From Ornithinibacillus gellani (GTDB lineage: Bacteria; Bacillota; Bacilli; Bacillales; Amphibacillaceae): DNA of 64,000 nucleotides. The notes beneath the pieces were generated by a model, which was not told the origin of the DNA, did not search any database, and worked only from the letters and a program-made list of their open reading frames with translations. Shown one piece after another: positions 8,906 through 16,508 of the stretch. The position numbers and the translations under genes are program-made. The stretch spans positions 310,001 through 374,000 of the forward strand of contig NZ_QTSZ01000017.1 in the NCBI RefSeq assembly GCF_003730295.1, given 5' to 3'. The stretch's first letter is position 1. Each line of letters starts with the position of its first letter.

Positions 8906-9400
8906 ATGTCAGATATACAAATTCGTGTAATTGATGACAATGGCCAGGACGTTGCAAGAAATGGTAAAGAGATTGGAGAAATCGTAGTAAAAGGAAACAC
9001 GCTTTTGCCAGACCAAAGCTTTGAAAAAACAACCGAAGACGGATGGTTATACACTGGGGACAAAGGAGTAATAAATCCAGACGGAAAAATTCAATCTGTA
9101 CCGCAGACTGACAAACCAAATGATTCTATCACAGCAATGGAATTGGAATTCACCATTTCCGAACACCCTGCTGTTCTGGAGGCATCTGCACTCATTGAAC
9201 CAGACCCTCAATTGGGAGAACAAATATATCTTTTCATTGTTCCACAGAATCAGTCATTAACCAATGAAGCAGAACTCACTGCATTTATAAATTCAAAGCT
9301 GATGTATCCTATTCCAGAAATTCATATTACATATTTAGCGGAACTACCAAGAACATCCAGTGGGAAAATTTTAAAACAAAAGCTTCAAGAAATGTATTAA
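8906..9400 (+). CDS. Stand-alone C-terminal domain of an acyl-CoA synthetase (AMP-binding enzyme)
   Basis: The 164 residues align only with the last third of acyl-CoA synthetases: the DGWLYTGDKGVINPDGKI segment (about 47-64), the C-terminal subdomain (MELEFTISEHPAVLEASALIEPD), and the catalytic-lysine motif PRTSSGKILK near the end. The approximately 350-residue adenylation domain with the phosphate-binding loop is absent. The hinge region (usually RxDDMI-GGENV) is replaced by an unconserved SVPQTDKPNDSIT stretch. Yet it has its own ribosome binding site, promoter and cre-like site. It may be a decayed remnant or a repurposed lone domain; it cannot adenylate fatty acids on its own. Confidence 0.7.
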   Translation: MSDIQIRVIDDNGQDVARNGKEIGEIVVKGNTLLPDQSFEKTTEDGWLYTGDKGVINPDGKIQSVPQTDKPNDSITAMELEFTISEHPAVLEASALIEPDPQLGEQIYLFIVPQNQSLTNEAELTAFINSKLMYPIPEIHITYLAELPRTSSGKILKQKLQEMY

Positions 9401-9438
9401 ATGAATAAAGATTTCGTAATGGGATTAGGAGGATGTAC

Positions 9439-11034
9439 ATGCGCAAAATTTTTATGAATGGATTCATCCATACATTTAATGACTTGCGGCCATTAGCTGA
9501 AGCGGTAGTAACTGAAAATGGGCGTTTTGTTGATATTGGCTCCACTGCAGATATGCTCCTGCAGTGGAGTAATTCTTCCAGTGTAACCATTGACTTAGAA
9601 GGTAAAACAGTGACACCCGGATTAACAGACAGCCATATGCATCTATCAGGCATCGCAAAAAACTTTATTCACTTAGATGTAACTGGACTTACTTCCAAAC
9701 AGGACATGCTTGCAGCAATCCGTCATCGTGCTTCCGAACTTCATAAAGGAGAATGGCTGATCGGCCGCGGCTGGGATGAAAACCTCTTTACAGATGGTAG
9801 CATACCAACCATCGAAGAGCTGGATCAGGCTTCCCCGCATATACCACTATATATACCAAGAATATGCGGACATGCTGCAATAGTAAATACGAAAGCATTA
9901 GAAATTGCCCATTATCATCCCAATATAACTGTTCCGGAAGGGGGAACGGTTGTCCTAGACCGTCAAACGAATAAACCTAATGGATTACTATTGGAAACAG
10001 CAGCAGATTTAATCACTGCCCATATTCCGGAAACATCCTATATGGATATGTACGATGCCATGAAAAAAGCGGTGCGTTATGTACAGGAAAAAGGTATCAC
10101 CAGTATTCATACCAATGATCCAGTCAATCTTGGTGGTGTAGATCGGACTTATCATATATATCACGGATTAATCAATGAGGAAAAAATGGGACTTCGTTGC
10201 AATTTATTGATGGATCACATATTTCTAGATGATTTACGGGAACGTTCTATGTATGCTGGCTACGGGAATGAACGCCTGCAAATTGGCGCAATAAAAATAT
10301 TTGCAGATGGTGCAATGGGAAGAAGAACTGCTTTATTATCCACTCCCTACCAAGACGCACCGGAGACTTATGGTGATGCCATGTATGATCAAGCAACACT
10401 CTATGATATTGTTAGCCAAGCAAGGAAGATGGATATGCCAGTTGCGGTTCATGCCATTGGTGACAAAGCGCTGGAAAATGTGCTCGATATTCTTGACCGT
10501 TTTCCTGCTGCACCTTACCGGGATCGATTGATACATGCATCCATCATTCGAAAAGATTTGCTCAAGCGACTGGCTGTTCCACATAGAATTGTTGATATTC
10601 AGCCACGATTTCTTGCAAGTGATTTTCCTTGGGTGATAGAAAGAATAGGAGAAGAGAGATTGGAATATGCTTATGCATGGAAGAAACTATTGGAAGCTGG
10701 CGTGATTTGCGCAGGCGGTTCTGATTCACCCGTTGAACCTATTGATCCACTACTCGGGATTCATGCAGCTGTAACCCGTAAAAAGCCGGATGAGCACCAT
10801 CAAGGGTATGTTCCGGATCAAAAGCTATCCATGACGGAAGCATTCAGGCTATTTACCGTAATGGGTGCCTACCCTACAAATGAAGAACAAATAAAAGGTA
10901 CCATTGCAAGAGGTAAATTAGCAGATATGACGGTTTATTCCAATCATCCATTTGCGATGAAAGAACCAGATGAACTACTCGAAACAAACATTGATATGAC
11001 AATTAATGGAGGAGAAATTGTATACCAACGTTAA
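9439..11034 (+). CDS. Metal-dependent amidohydrolase, YtcJ/NfdA-like
   Basis: A 531-residue TIM-barrel amidohydrolase. It has the N-terminal beta-sandwich, then TPGLTDSHMHLSG with the HxH metal motif (about residue 60), FADGAMG (about 290), VHAIGD (about 340) and AGGSDSPVEP with the catalytic Asp (about 430). The C-terminal sandwich ends ADMTVYSNHPF. YtcJ-like members hydrolyse N-formyl or exo-amide bonds; the substrate is unknown. The ATG at 9439 is used because AGGAGG lies 6 nt upstream; the ATG at 9433 would touch it. It follows the orphan synthetase domain by 38 nt and may be co-transcribed. Confidence 0.85.
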   Translation: MRKIFMNGFIHTFNDLRPLAEAVVTENGRFVDIGSTADMLLQWSNSSSVTIDLEGKTVTPGLTDSHMHLSGIAKNFIHLDVTGLTSKQDMLAAIRHRASELHKGEWLIGRGWDENLFTDGSIPTIEELDQASPHIPLYIPRICGHAAIVNTKALEIAHYHPNITVPEGGTVVLDRQTNKPNGLLLETAADLITAHIPETSYMDMYDAMKKAVRYVQEKGITSIHTNDPVNLGGVDRTYHIYHGLINEEKMGLRCNLLMDHIFLDDLRERSMYAGYGNERLQIGAIKIFADGAMGRRTALLSTPYQDAPETYGDAMYDQATLYDIVSQARKMDMPVAVHAIGDKALENVLDILDRFPAAPYRDRLIHASIIRKDLLKRLAVPHRIVDIQPRFLASDFPWVIERIGEERLEYAYAWKKLLEAGVICAGGSDSPVEPIDPLLGIHAAVTRKKPDEHHQGYVPDQKLSMTEAFRLFTVMGAYPTNEEQIKGTIARGKLADMTVYSNHPFAMKEPDELLETNIDMTINGGEIVYQR

Positions 11035-11099
11035 GTATTAACCATTAAAGGATGTAACCAGTAAAGAGTGGATTATTCTTTCCTTGCATGCTAAAGTCG

Positions 11100-11128
11100 T
11101 TGACATTTACGATATTACTTGTCATAAT
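11100..11128 (+). promoter_or_regulatory. Promoter of the uracil permease leader
   Basis: TTGACA (11100-11105), 17-nt spacer, CATAAT (11123-11128). Confidence 0.65.
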
Positions 11129-11151
11129 TATCTAGATAACTTGATACGGTA

Positions 11152-11268
11152 ACCTTTAACTCAGTCCTGAGAGACTGGCAAGGTAAAAATAGACATGGTA
11201 GTGCTAAAAATGACCTATGATTGGCTCTTCATGTCCTAACACCTTGTATATACACGAGGTGTTTTTTA
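11152..11268 (+). promoter_or_regulatory. PyrR-binding attenuator leader
   Basis: A PyrR binding loop is visible: ACCTT (11152-11156)/AAGGT (11180-11184) lower stem, CAGTC/GACTG upper stem and the hexaloop CTGAGA, which fits the CNGNGA consensus. An intrinsic terminator follows: AACACCT (11238-11244) with AGGTGTT (11257-11263) and a T-run. In Bacillus, UMP- or UTP-bound PyrR holds the anti-antiterminator loop, so the terminator forms and pyrimidine genes are shut off. The region between the two should contain the antiterminator. It directly precedes the uracil permease. Confidence 0.85.
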
Positions 11269-11316
11269 TTTGCAGTTTGGTTTGCCGTTCATACTAAAAA
11301 GAAAGAAGGAATATTA

Positions 11317-12606
11317 ATGGCAAAATATGATGAAATACAAGTGGATGAACGATTACCCCTACTTAAAAGTTTACCACTTGGCCTACAGCACTTATTTGCA
11401 ATGTTCGGATCCACCGTACTTGTTCCAGTTTTATTTGGAATCAATCCGGCTACTATCCTACTGATGAACGGTTTTGGAACCCTACTCTATCTATTTATTA
11501 CAAAAGGTAAAATCCCTGCCTATCTAGGTTCTAGTTTTGCATTTATATCTCCTGTTTTTGTTGTACTGGACAAATATGGTCAGGCAGATGGCTATAGCTA
11601 TGCCCTCGGAGGTTTTTTAGCAGTAGGTGTCGTGTTGACCATTGTTGGGTTCCTCATTAAGATTGCCGGCACTGGCTGGATTGATGTAATTTTTCCACCT
11701 GCTGCAATGGGAGCTATTGTTGCAGTTATCGGTCTGGAGCTAGCTCCTGTCGCTGCTGAAATGGCTGGTTGGATACCACCAGATGACGTAGATCCTGAAC
11801 TTTGGACTATGGATCCTAAGGCTGCACTTGTTGCTCTCTTAACCCTTGTCATTACCATCATTTGTTGGGTTACCTTACGTGGATTTTTAAAAATCATTCC
11901 AATTCTTATCGGAATTATCGCAGGTTATATTATTGCGTACTTTTTTGGAATTGTTAATTTTAATGATGTTAAAGAAGCATCCTGGCTCGTTGCACCTGAA
12001 TTTTATCAAATCAAATTTGATTGGTCTGCTATTCTTGTCATATTACCTGCAGCACTTGTCCTATTGCCAGAGCATATTGGGCATTTATTTGTAACAGGAA
12101 ATATCGTACGCAAGGATTTAACGAAGGATCCTGGTTTAGACCGATCCTTTATGGGAAATGGGATCTCAACTATTATTTCTAGCTTCCTCGGCTCAACACC
12201 TAACACTACCTATGGAGAAAATATAGGTGTGCTAGCAATTACCAGAGTATATTCTACCTGGATTATCGGAATGGCAGCGGTACTTGCTATAATGCTCTCT
12301 TTTTTCGGAAAGCTTTCAACCCTTATTTCTTCCATCCCGCAACCAGTCATGGGCGGTATCTCCATGTTATTATTCGGGATTATTGCAGCAAGTGGGATTC
12401 GAATGCTTGTAGAAGCAAAAATAGACTATAGTCGTTCTCAAAATTTAATCCTAACCTGTGTTGTGCTCATTGTTGGTATTAGTGGCGCAACAATTCAAAT
12501 TGGTGATGTTGCATTAAAAGGGATGGGCTTAGCTACAATCGTTGCAATCGGTCTTGGACTATTTTTCAAGCTGCTTGATATTCTACACCTTTCCAATGAA
12601 TCTTAA
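11317..12606 (+). CDS. pyrP: Uracil permease (NCS2/UraA family)
   Basis: An integral membrane nucleobase:cation symporter of 429 residues with about 12-14 hydrophobic segments. NCS2 signatures are present: LGLQHLFAMFGST near the N-terminus, the uracil-binding LLPEHIGHL (about 250) and STPNTTYGENIGVLAITRVYS (about 295). The true start is the ATG at 11317 with GAAGGA upstream; the in-frame extension back to 11221 is the attenuator. The PyrR-type leader independently supports uracil import as the function. Confidence 0.93.
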   Translation: MAKYDEIQVDERLPLLKSLPLGLQHLFAMFGSTVLVPVLFGINPATILLMNGFGTLLYLFITKGKIPAYLGSSFAFISPVFVVLDKYGQADGYSYALGGFLAVGVVLTIVGFLIKIAGTGWIDVIFPPAAMGAIVAVIGLELAPVAAEMAGWIPPDDVDPELWTMDPKAALVALLTLVITIICWVTLRGFLKIIPILIGIIAGYIIAYFFGIVNFNDVKEASWLVAPEFYQIKFDWSAILVILPAALVLLPEHIGHLFVTGNIVRKDLTKDPGLDRSFMGNGISTIISSFLGSTPNTTYGENIGVLAITRVYSTWIIGMAAVLAIMLSFFGKLSTLISSIPQPVMGGISMLLFGIIAASGIRMLVEAKIDYSRSQNLILTCVVLIVGISGATIQIGDVALKGMGLATIVAIGLGLFFKLLDILHLSNES

Positions 12607-12612
12607 AACTTA

Positions 12613-12640
12613 TAGAGATGGCGATTAGCCATCTCTATTT
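12613..12640 (+). terminator. Terminator after pyrP
   Basis: TAGAGATGGC pairs with GCCATCTCTA around a 5-nt loop; a short T-run follows. Confidence 0.7.
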
Positions 12641-12718
12641 AAATTGACGGAAAAAAATGTTTAAGCTATGGTTGACATGGGTTCGTGATTTCTCTTTCAA
12701 AAGGAGTTCGTATTTGTT

Positions 12719-13393
12719 ATGAAAATAAATATTATTTATGAGGATAATCACCTGCTTGTTGTTGAAAAACCAGTTAATATTCCGGTTCAAGCAGATCATT
12801 CAGGTGATATGGATATCCTAACCATTCTAAAGCAGGGTATTAAAATTCGCTATCAAAAGCCGGGAAATGTATATTTAGGGCTCGTGCATCGATTAGATCG
12901 CCCTGTCGGTGGTGTCATGGTTTTTGCCAAAACGTCTAAAGCAGCTTCTAGACTTTCTGATTCCATTCGTCGTGGTAACTTTAATCGAAGCTATTTGGCA
13001 GTAACAAGAGGTGCTCCATCACAACAATCAGCGCGTTTAGAGCATTTTTTGTATAAAGATCAACAAAAAAACATCGTACATGCAGTGTCTTCAAAACATA
13101 AACAAGCAAAAAAAGCAGCATTGACGTATGAGGTCCTGGACAAACAAAACGCATTAGGACTGCTTGCGGTTACATTACATACTGGGCGCTCCCATCAAAT
13201 TCGTGTACAGCTTGCTGAAACTGGGACACCACTTTACGGTGATCAAAAATATGGCAGTAAATACAATAAACCAGGCCAGCAAATTGCACTCTGGGCACAT
13301 CGACTTGGCTTGGAGCATCCAACAACGAAAGAATGGCTGGAATTTCAATGCCTGCCTCCACAGCATCAGCCATGGCAGTATTTTACCATTTAA
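12719..13393 (+). CDS. RluA-family RNA pseudouridine synthase
   Basis: The 224 residues show the RluA fold with the catalytic aspartate in LVHRLDRPVGGVMVFAKTSKA (about 58-78) and the C-terminal LHTGRSHQIRVQLAETG...PLYGDQKYG block. No N-terminal S4 domain is present, so it is a short RluA/YlyB-type member modifying rRNA or tRNA; the target uridine cannot be told from sequence. Start ATG at 12719 with AAAGGAG about 12 nt upstream. It is monocistronic. Another synthase of the family (62867-63745) is longer and is the yjbO homologue. Confidence 0.88.
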   Translation: MKINIIYEDNHLLVVEKPVNIPVQADHSGDMDILTILKQGIKIRYQKPGNVYLGLVHRLDRPVGGVMVFAKTSKAASRLSDSIRRGNFNRSYLAVTRGAPSQQSARLEHFLYKDQQKNIVHAVSSKHKQAKKAALTYEVLDKQNALGLLAVTLHTGRSHQIRVQLAETGTPLYGDQKYGSKYNKPGQQIALWAHRLGLEHPTTKEWLEFQCLPPQHQPWQYFTI

Positions 13394-13434
13394 TTCCTTG
13401 TCATTTTGACGTTTTCATCTAATGACAGAAAAAA

Positions 13435-13467
13435 AGGACAACCTGCAATAACCCCGCATGTTGTCCT
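13435..13467 (-). terminator. Terminator for the CstR/rhodanese operon (minus strand)
   Basis: AGGACAAC (13435-13442) pairs with GTTGTCCT (13460-13467); on the minus strand the hairpin is followed by seven T. It may also weakly stop the pseudouridine synthase transcript. Confidence 0.7.
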
Positions 13468-13471
13468 ACTT

Positions 13472-13629
13472 ATAAAGTGAAACTTCAATCAGTGGGAGTT
13501 CACGCCCTTCCCCACTGATTGTTAGTTGAACCAATCAGGCCTTTACTGGCTGTTGATACCCCACTTACAATTCCTCTTATCAACAAAAATTCTTGTAGGG
13601 GGGCTTACAGCCAGTTAATCTGTGATAAA
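13472..13629 (-). repeat. IS200/IS605-like non-autonomous repeat, copy 1 (full length)
   Basis: Read on the minus strand, the element starts CACAGATTAACTGGCTG after TTTAT (13625-13629) and ends ..ACTGATTGAAGTTTCAC followed by TTTAT (13472-13476). The body is 148 nt. It contains a central stem (ACTGGCTGT/ACAGCCAGT) and a terminal hairpin (AATCAGTGGG/CCCACTGATT). It lies between the last rhodanese gene and that operon's terminator. Confidence 0.75.
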
Positions 13630-13655
13630 GTGAAACTTCAATCAGTGGGAGTTTT
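13630..13655 (-). repeat. Truncated tandem fragment of the same repeat
   Basis: A second right-end fragment (ACTGATTGAAGTTTCAC on the minus strand) directly abuts copy 1, sharing its TTTAT border at 13625-13629. It ends at the stop codon of the adjacent rhodanese. This shows that copy 1 inserted next to an existing right end. Confidence 0.7.
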
Positions 13656-14009
13656 TTAAATCCAGCTACTCATACCACCATGTACGTTTGTGATTTTCTT
13701 AAATCCATTTTTCTTTAATTTTTTTGCTGCTTGCATACTTCGCATACCCGTCTGACATATTAATACTACTTCCTTATCCTGGTCTAACTCTCCCATTCGT
13801 TTAGAAAGCTCTGCCAAAGGAATATTTCGAAATGGTTTTTGATGAAGCTGGGCAAATTCTCCTGGTGTCCGAACATCTATAAACTGAATATCTTTGTCTT
13901 CAAGCATCGTTTGTATTTCTTGTGGTGTCCGGGAATCTACCCCCTTTGCTGGCAAAATCCGACTGATTACAATACCAACAAATAACAGAATAATGATCCA
14001 TTTAATCAC
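13656..14009 (-). CDS. Membrane-anchored rhodanese
   Basis: The GTG at 14009 has GGAGG 8 nt upstream, giving 117 residues; a TTG reading to 14033 overlaps that site. A single N-terminal transmembrane segment (VIKWIIILLFVGIVISRIL) anchors a rhodanese domain with the active cysteine in LICQTGMRSMQAA. Rhodaneses carry persulfide sulfur; this one would act at the membrane. It is last in a three-gene operon with another rhodanese and a CstR-like repressor, which points to sulfide or persulfide handling. Its stop codon abuts a repeat fragment. Confidence 0.85.
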   Translation of the reverse strand: MIKWIIILLFVGIVISRILPAKGVDSRTPQEIQTMLEDKDIQFIDVRTPGEFAQLHQKPFRNIPLAELSKRMGELDQDKEVVLICQTGMRSMQAAKKLKKNGFKKITNVHGGMSSWI

Positions 14010-14096
14010 GTTTTTCACCTCCACAAATACCAATTAAGGTATTTGAAGCTCAAGCGAATCATATTTGATTAGAGATAGATTAATCCATCCCCTATA

Positions 14097-14396
14097 TTAG
14101 AATTCCAATTCGCCTTCCCACTCCAACATACCGCCTGCCATATTTGTTACATCATAACCGTTTTCCTGTAATAATTTACATGCTTGTCCACTTCTACCTC
14201 CTGAGCGGCAAACCATATAGTAATGTTTGGATGTATCCAAATCGCTCATAGCATCTGCAAGCTCTCCTAGTGGAATATGTTTTGCACCAGGAATCATTCC
14301 TTGAGCAACCTCAATATCCTCACGTACGTCAATAATATGCAGTGTTTCTCCAGCTTCTACCTTTGTTGCTAATTGATCTGCTGTAATTTCCTTCAT
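14097..14396 (-). CDS. Single-domain cytosolic rhodanese
   Basis: With the ATG at 14396 (GGAGG 9 nt upstream) the protein has 99 residues and is one rhodanese domain: IIDVREDIEVAQGMIPGAKHIPLGEL near the start and the active-site loop CRSGGRSG with the persulfide-forming cysteine at about 70. It sits 25 nt after the CstR-like gene, in the same transcript. Family members shuttle sulfane sulfur from polysulfides or thiosulfate to acceptor thiols. Confidence 0.88.
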   Translation of the reverse strand: MKEITADQLATKVEAGETLHIIDVREDIEVAQGMIPGAKHIPLGELADAMSDLDTSKHYYMVCRSGGRSGQACKLLQENGYDVTNMAGGMLEWEGELEF

Positions 14397-14421
14397 AAAT
14401 TCATTCCTCCAACACATATTT

Positions 14422-14679
14422 TTATCTGCTCTTCACAAGCAGGTTGACGGCTTCCTTAATCAGCTGTTCCGAGTCATTATCATCTTTTGAATTCCGAATA
14501 CATTGTTCCAGGTTCTGACTTACGATGATTGCCGCCGTTCGATCAAGTGCACTTCTCACAGCAGACATTTGAGTAATGACATCACGACATGATTTATTTT
14601 CGTCCATCATACGTATCACACCGCGTAGCTGTCCTTCTATTCGCTTCATTCTGTTCTTAACGAGCGCATCATACTCCAT
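14422..14679 (-). CDS. cstR: CsoR-family repressor, CstR-like persulfide sensor
   Basis: An 85-residue helical-bundle repressor (DUF156), starting at the ATG at 14679 after GGGGTGG. Copper-sensing CsoR proteins use Cys-His-Cys; here the two cysteines are present (Cys31, Cys60) but the His four residues before the second Cys is Asn56. This is the pattern, and even the numbering, of CstR, which senses persulfides by a di- or trisulfide crosslink. The two downstream rhodaneses and the operator in its own promoter support this. It autoregulates the operon, by inference. Confidence 0.85.
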   Translation of the reverse strand: MEYDALVKNRMKRIEGQLRGVIRMMDENKSCRDVITQMSAVRSALDRTAAIIVSQNLEQCIRNSKDDNDSEQLIKEAVNLLVKSR

Positions 14680-14730
14680 ATCCAACCACCCCACCCCCAC
14701 AACATGCATACTCAAAGTCTAACCTGTTAC

Positions 14731-14759
14731 ATTTTATACCCCGGTAGGTATGTTGTCAA
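14731..14759 (-). promoter_or_regulatory. cst operon promoter with CstR/CsoR-type operator in the spacer
   Basis: On the minus strand TTGACA (14759-14754), a 17-nt spacer and TAAAAT (14736-14731). The spacer holds the GC-rich dyad ATACCCCGGTAGGTAT (14736-14751), a typical CsoR/CstR operator. Binding would block polymerase directly. Confidence 0.8.
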
Positions 14760-14767
14760 ATAAAATA

Positions 14768-14797
14768 ATTACCCCTTATCTGCATGATAAAGGGTAA
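14768..14797 (-). terminator. Terminator after dacB
   Basis: ATTACCCCTTATC (14768-14780) pairs with GATAAAGGGTAAT (14785-14797); an AT-rich tail follows on the minus strand. Confidence 0.65.
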
Positions 14798-14810
14798 TGA
14801 TGGATTGCTA

Positions 14811-16193
14811 TTAATCAAATTCATGCTCAGAAATGATTTGAACCATTTCATCTAATACATCAGGTCCGGCTTCCTCATCCATCAAGTAATTAAGCATCAA
14901 TGAAAAAATAATGGCTTGATTGGATTTCGTACGCAGGTAGCCAGATAATGTGCTAACTCCAAATATAGTACCTGTTTTTGCTTTTACGTCCAATTTTTCC
15001 ATTCGTTCCTGCAATGTACCAGCTGTCATACGATCTTTATGCCCGGCAACTGGAAGGGAATGTAAAAACACATCGTACCAGGGTTTATCCTGGACTTGAT
15101 ATAGCAACATTGATAAAAAATCCGGTGAAATAGATGTTGCATGTGAAATTCCTGAACCATCCCGAATAATAATAGACTCCGTAGGAACACCAATATCAGT
15201 TAGTGCTTCGTGTACCACTTCTAACCCCTTATCCCAGCTACCTTCCCCTAAAAATTGGCGACCCATTTCTTTCACAAGTATATCACCAATACCATTATTA
15301 CTTAGTTTCATAAACGGAATTAAGATTTTAGAAAGCGGCATTGATTTATTCGTATAGATTAACCTTGCGGTGGAAGGTACTTGAGCAGACTGCCCCTGCC
15401 CAGTCCAATGAATATCAGCACGCTTCCATGCCTGTTTAAAAAAATCAAAAGCATATAAAGTAGGGTCCCAAACAGCAATCCACTCCTTAGCTGGTTCAGA
15501 ATCAGCCGGTATCGTTCCGTTAATATAGACCACATTTCCACCATGTACCCTTTCCGAAATAATATCCGCTTCTCCTCCCGGTCCCGCAGTTATCACCTGG
15601 TTTACAATTTCAACGTAATTCGTCTCTGGTTGAATGATCATGCTTGTTAGCTCTCCTGGTGCTTTTCCAGGGACAATTTCAATGCAAACAGATCCCGTGT
15701 CAAAATCTGTCGTCGGAGAAATCGTAAAGGCAGAAATTTGTGCCCCATAATAAAATGTCTCATCACTCCAGGTAAGATCGGGAGACAATCGAACATCATC
15801 ATACCAAGTATCATCTACGTAAAGATTACCTGTAATGGAATGGATCCCCTGCTCTTGAATACTTTCAACAATTGAAGATAAATCCTGTGGAAGCAAGGTT
15901 GGATCCCCCTTCCCTTTCACATATAAGTCACCATCTAAACTATTGTTTTCAACCGTTCCGTTCACCCAAACTTCAGTGGAAAACCGATAGTCCTCTCCCA
16001 GCTTTTCCAATGCTGCGGCGGCAGTTAATAGTTTCATATTAGACGCTGGTCGAAATCTAGTTTGATGATGATGTCCATACCATAACTCCCCAGAACTTGC
16101 CAATCGAATACTTACTCCAGTAAGTGCACCGTCCAATGTTCCGTGATTTGCGATAAATGCTTCCAGATGTTTTGCTAACATGTCGTTTTTCAA
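14811..16193 (-). CDS. dacB: D-alanyl-D-alanine carboxypeptidase/endopeptidase, S13 (PBP4/DacB type), without signal peptide
   Basis: The 460-residue protein has the three penicillin-binding motifs: S51-N-M-K54, SNN in MKLSNNGIGD, and K406-T-G. The large insertion between the first two is typical of S13. The family trims pentapeptides or crosslinks of peptidoglycan outside the cell. Oddly, the product begins MKNDMLAKHLEAFIANHG with no signal peptide. An in-frame stop (TGA) lies 8 codons before the TTG start, so no exported N-terminus can be added without a frameshift. It could be a cytosolic hydrolase or an inactivated export form. Confidence 0.85.
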   Translation of the reverse strand: MKNDMLAKHLEAFIANHGTLDGALTGVSIRLASSGELWYGHHHQTRFRPASNMKLLTAAAALEKLGEDYRFSTEVWVNGTVENNSLDGDLYVKGKGDPTLLPQDLSSIVESIQEQGIHSITGNLYVDDTWYDDVRLSPDLTWSDETFYYGAQISAFTISPTTDFDTGSVCIEIVPGKAPGELTSMIIQPETNYVEIVNQVITAGPGGEADIISERVHGGNVVYINGTIPADSEPAKEWIAVWDPTLYAFDFFKQAWKRADIHWTGQGQSAQVPSTARLIYTNKSMPLSKILIPFMKLSNNGIGDILVKEMGRQFLGEGSWDKGLEVVHEALTDIGVPTESIIIRDGSGISHATSISPDFLSMLLYQVQDKPWYDVFLHSLPVAGHKDRMTAGTLQERMEKLDVKAKTGTIFGVSTLSGYLRTKSNQAIIFSLMLNYLMDEEAGPDVLDEMVQIISEHEFD

Positions 16194-16421
16194 TCCACCT
16201 AACCCCTTTAACTTTCATCATGTTTATATCAAGATTCGGCAAAAGACGGCAAATACCTTTTTTCTTTTACAAAAATCCATTTACTGAAACTCTTTTTGTC
16301 GTGTTTCCCTGGGTTTTGTTCCAGCCCTAATTTTTAACCTATTTCAACAATAAAATATAACAAAACCAATATTAAAAAACATGTACGATTGAAACCACGA
16401 TTCGGCTGAACAGTAATCATC

Positions 16422-16465
16422 AAAAAACTGCAGTCTCGTATCCAAACATGAATACCAGACTGCAG
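16422..16465 (-). terminator. Terminator after yhgE
   Basis: CTGCAGTCT (16428-16436) pairs with AGACTGCAG (16457-16465); on the minus strand six T follow. Confidence 0.8.
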
Positions 16466-16508
16466 CCTCTTCAACCTATTTCTTTGTAATTATCGAATGA
16501 ATAAATCT

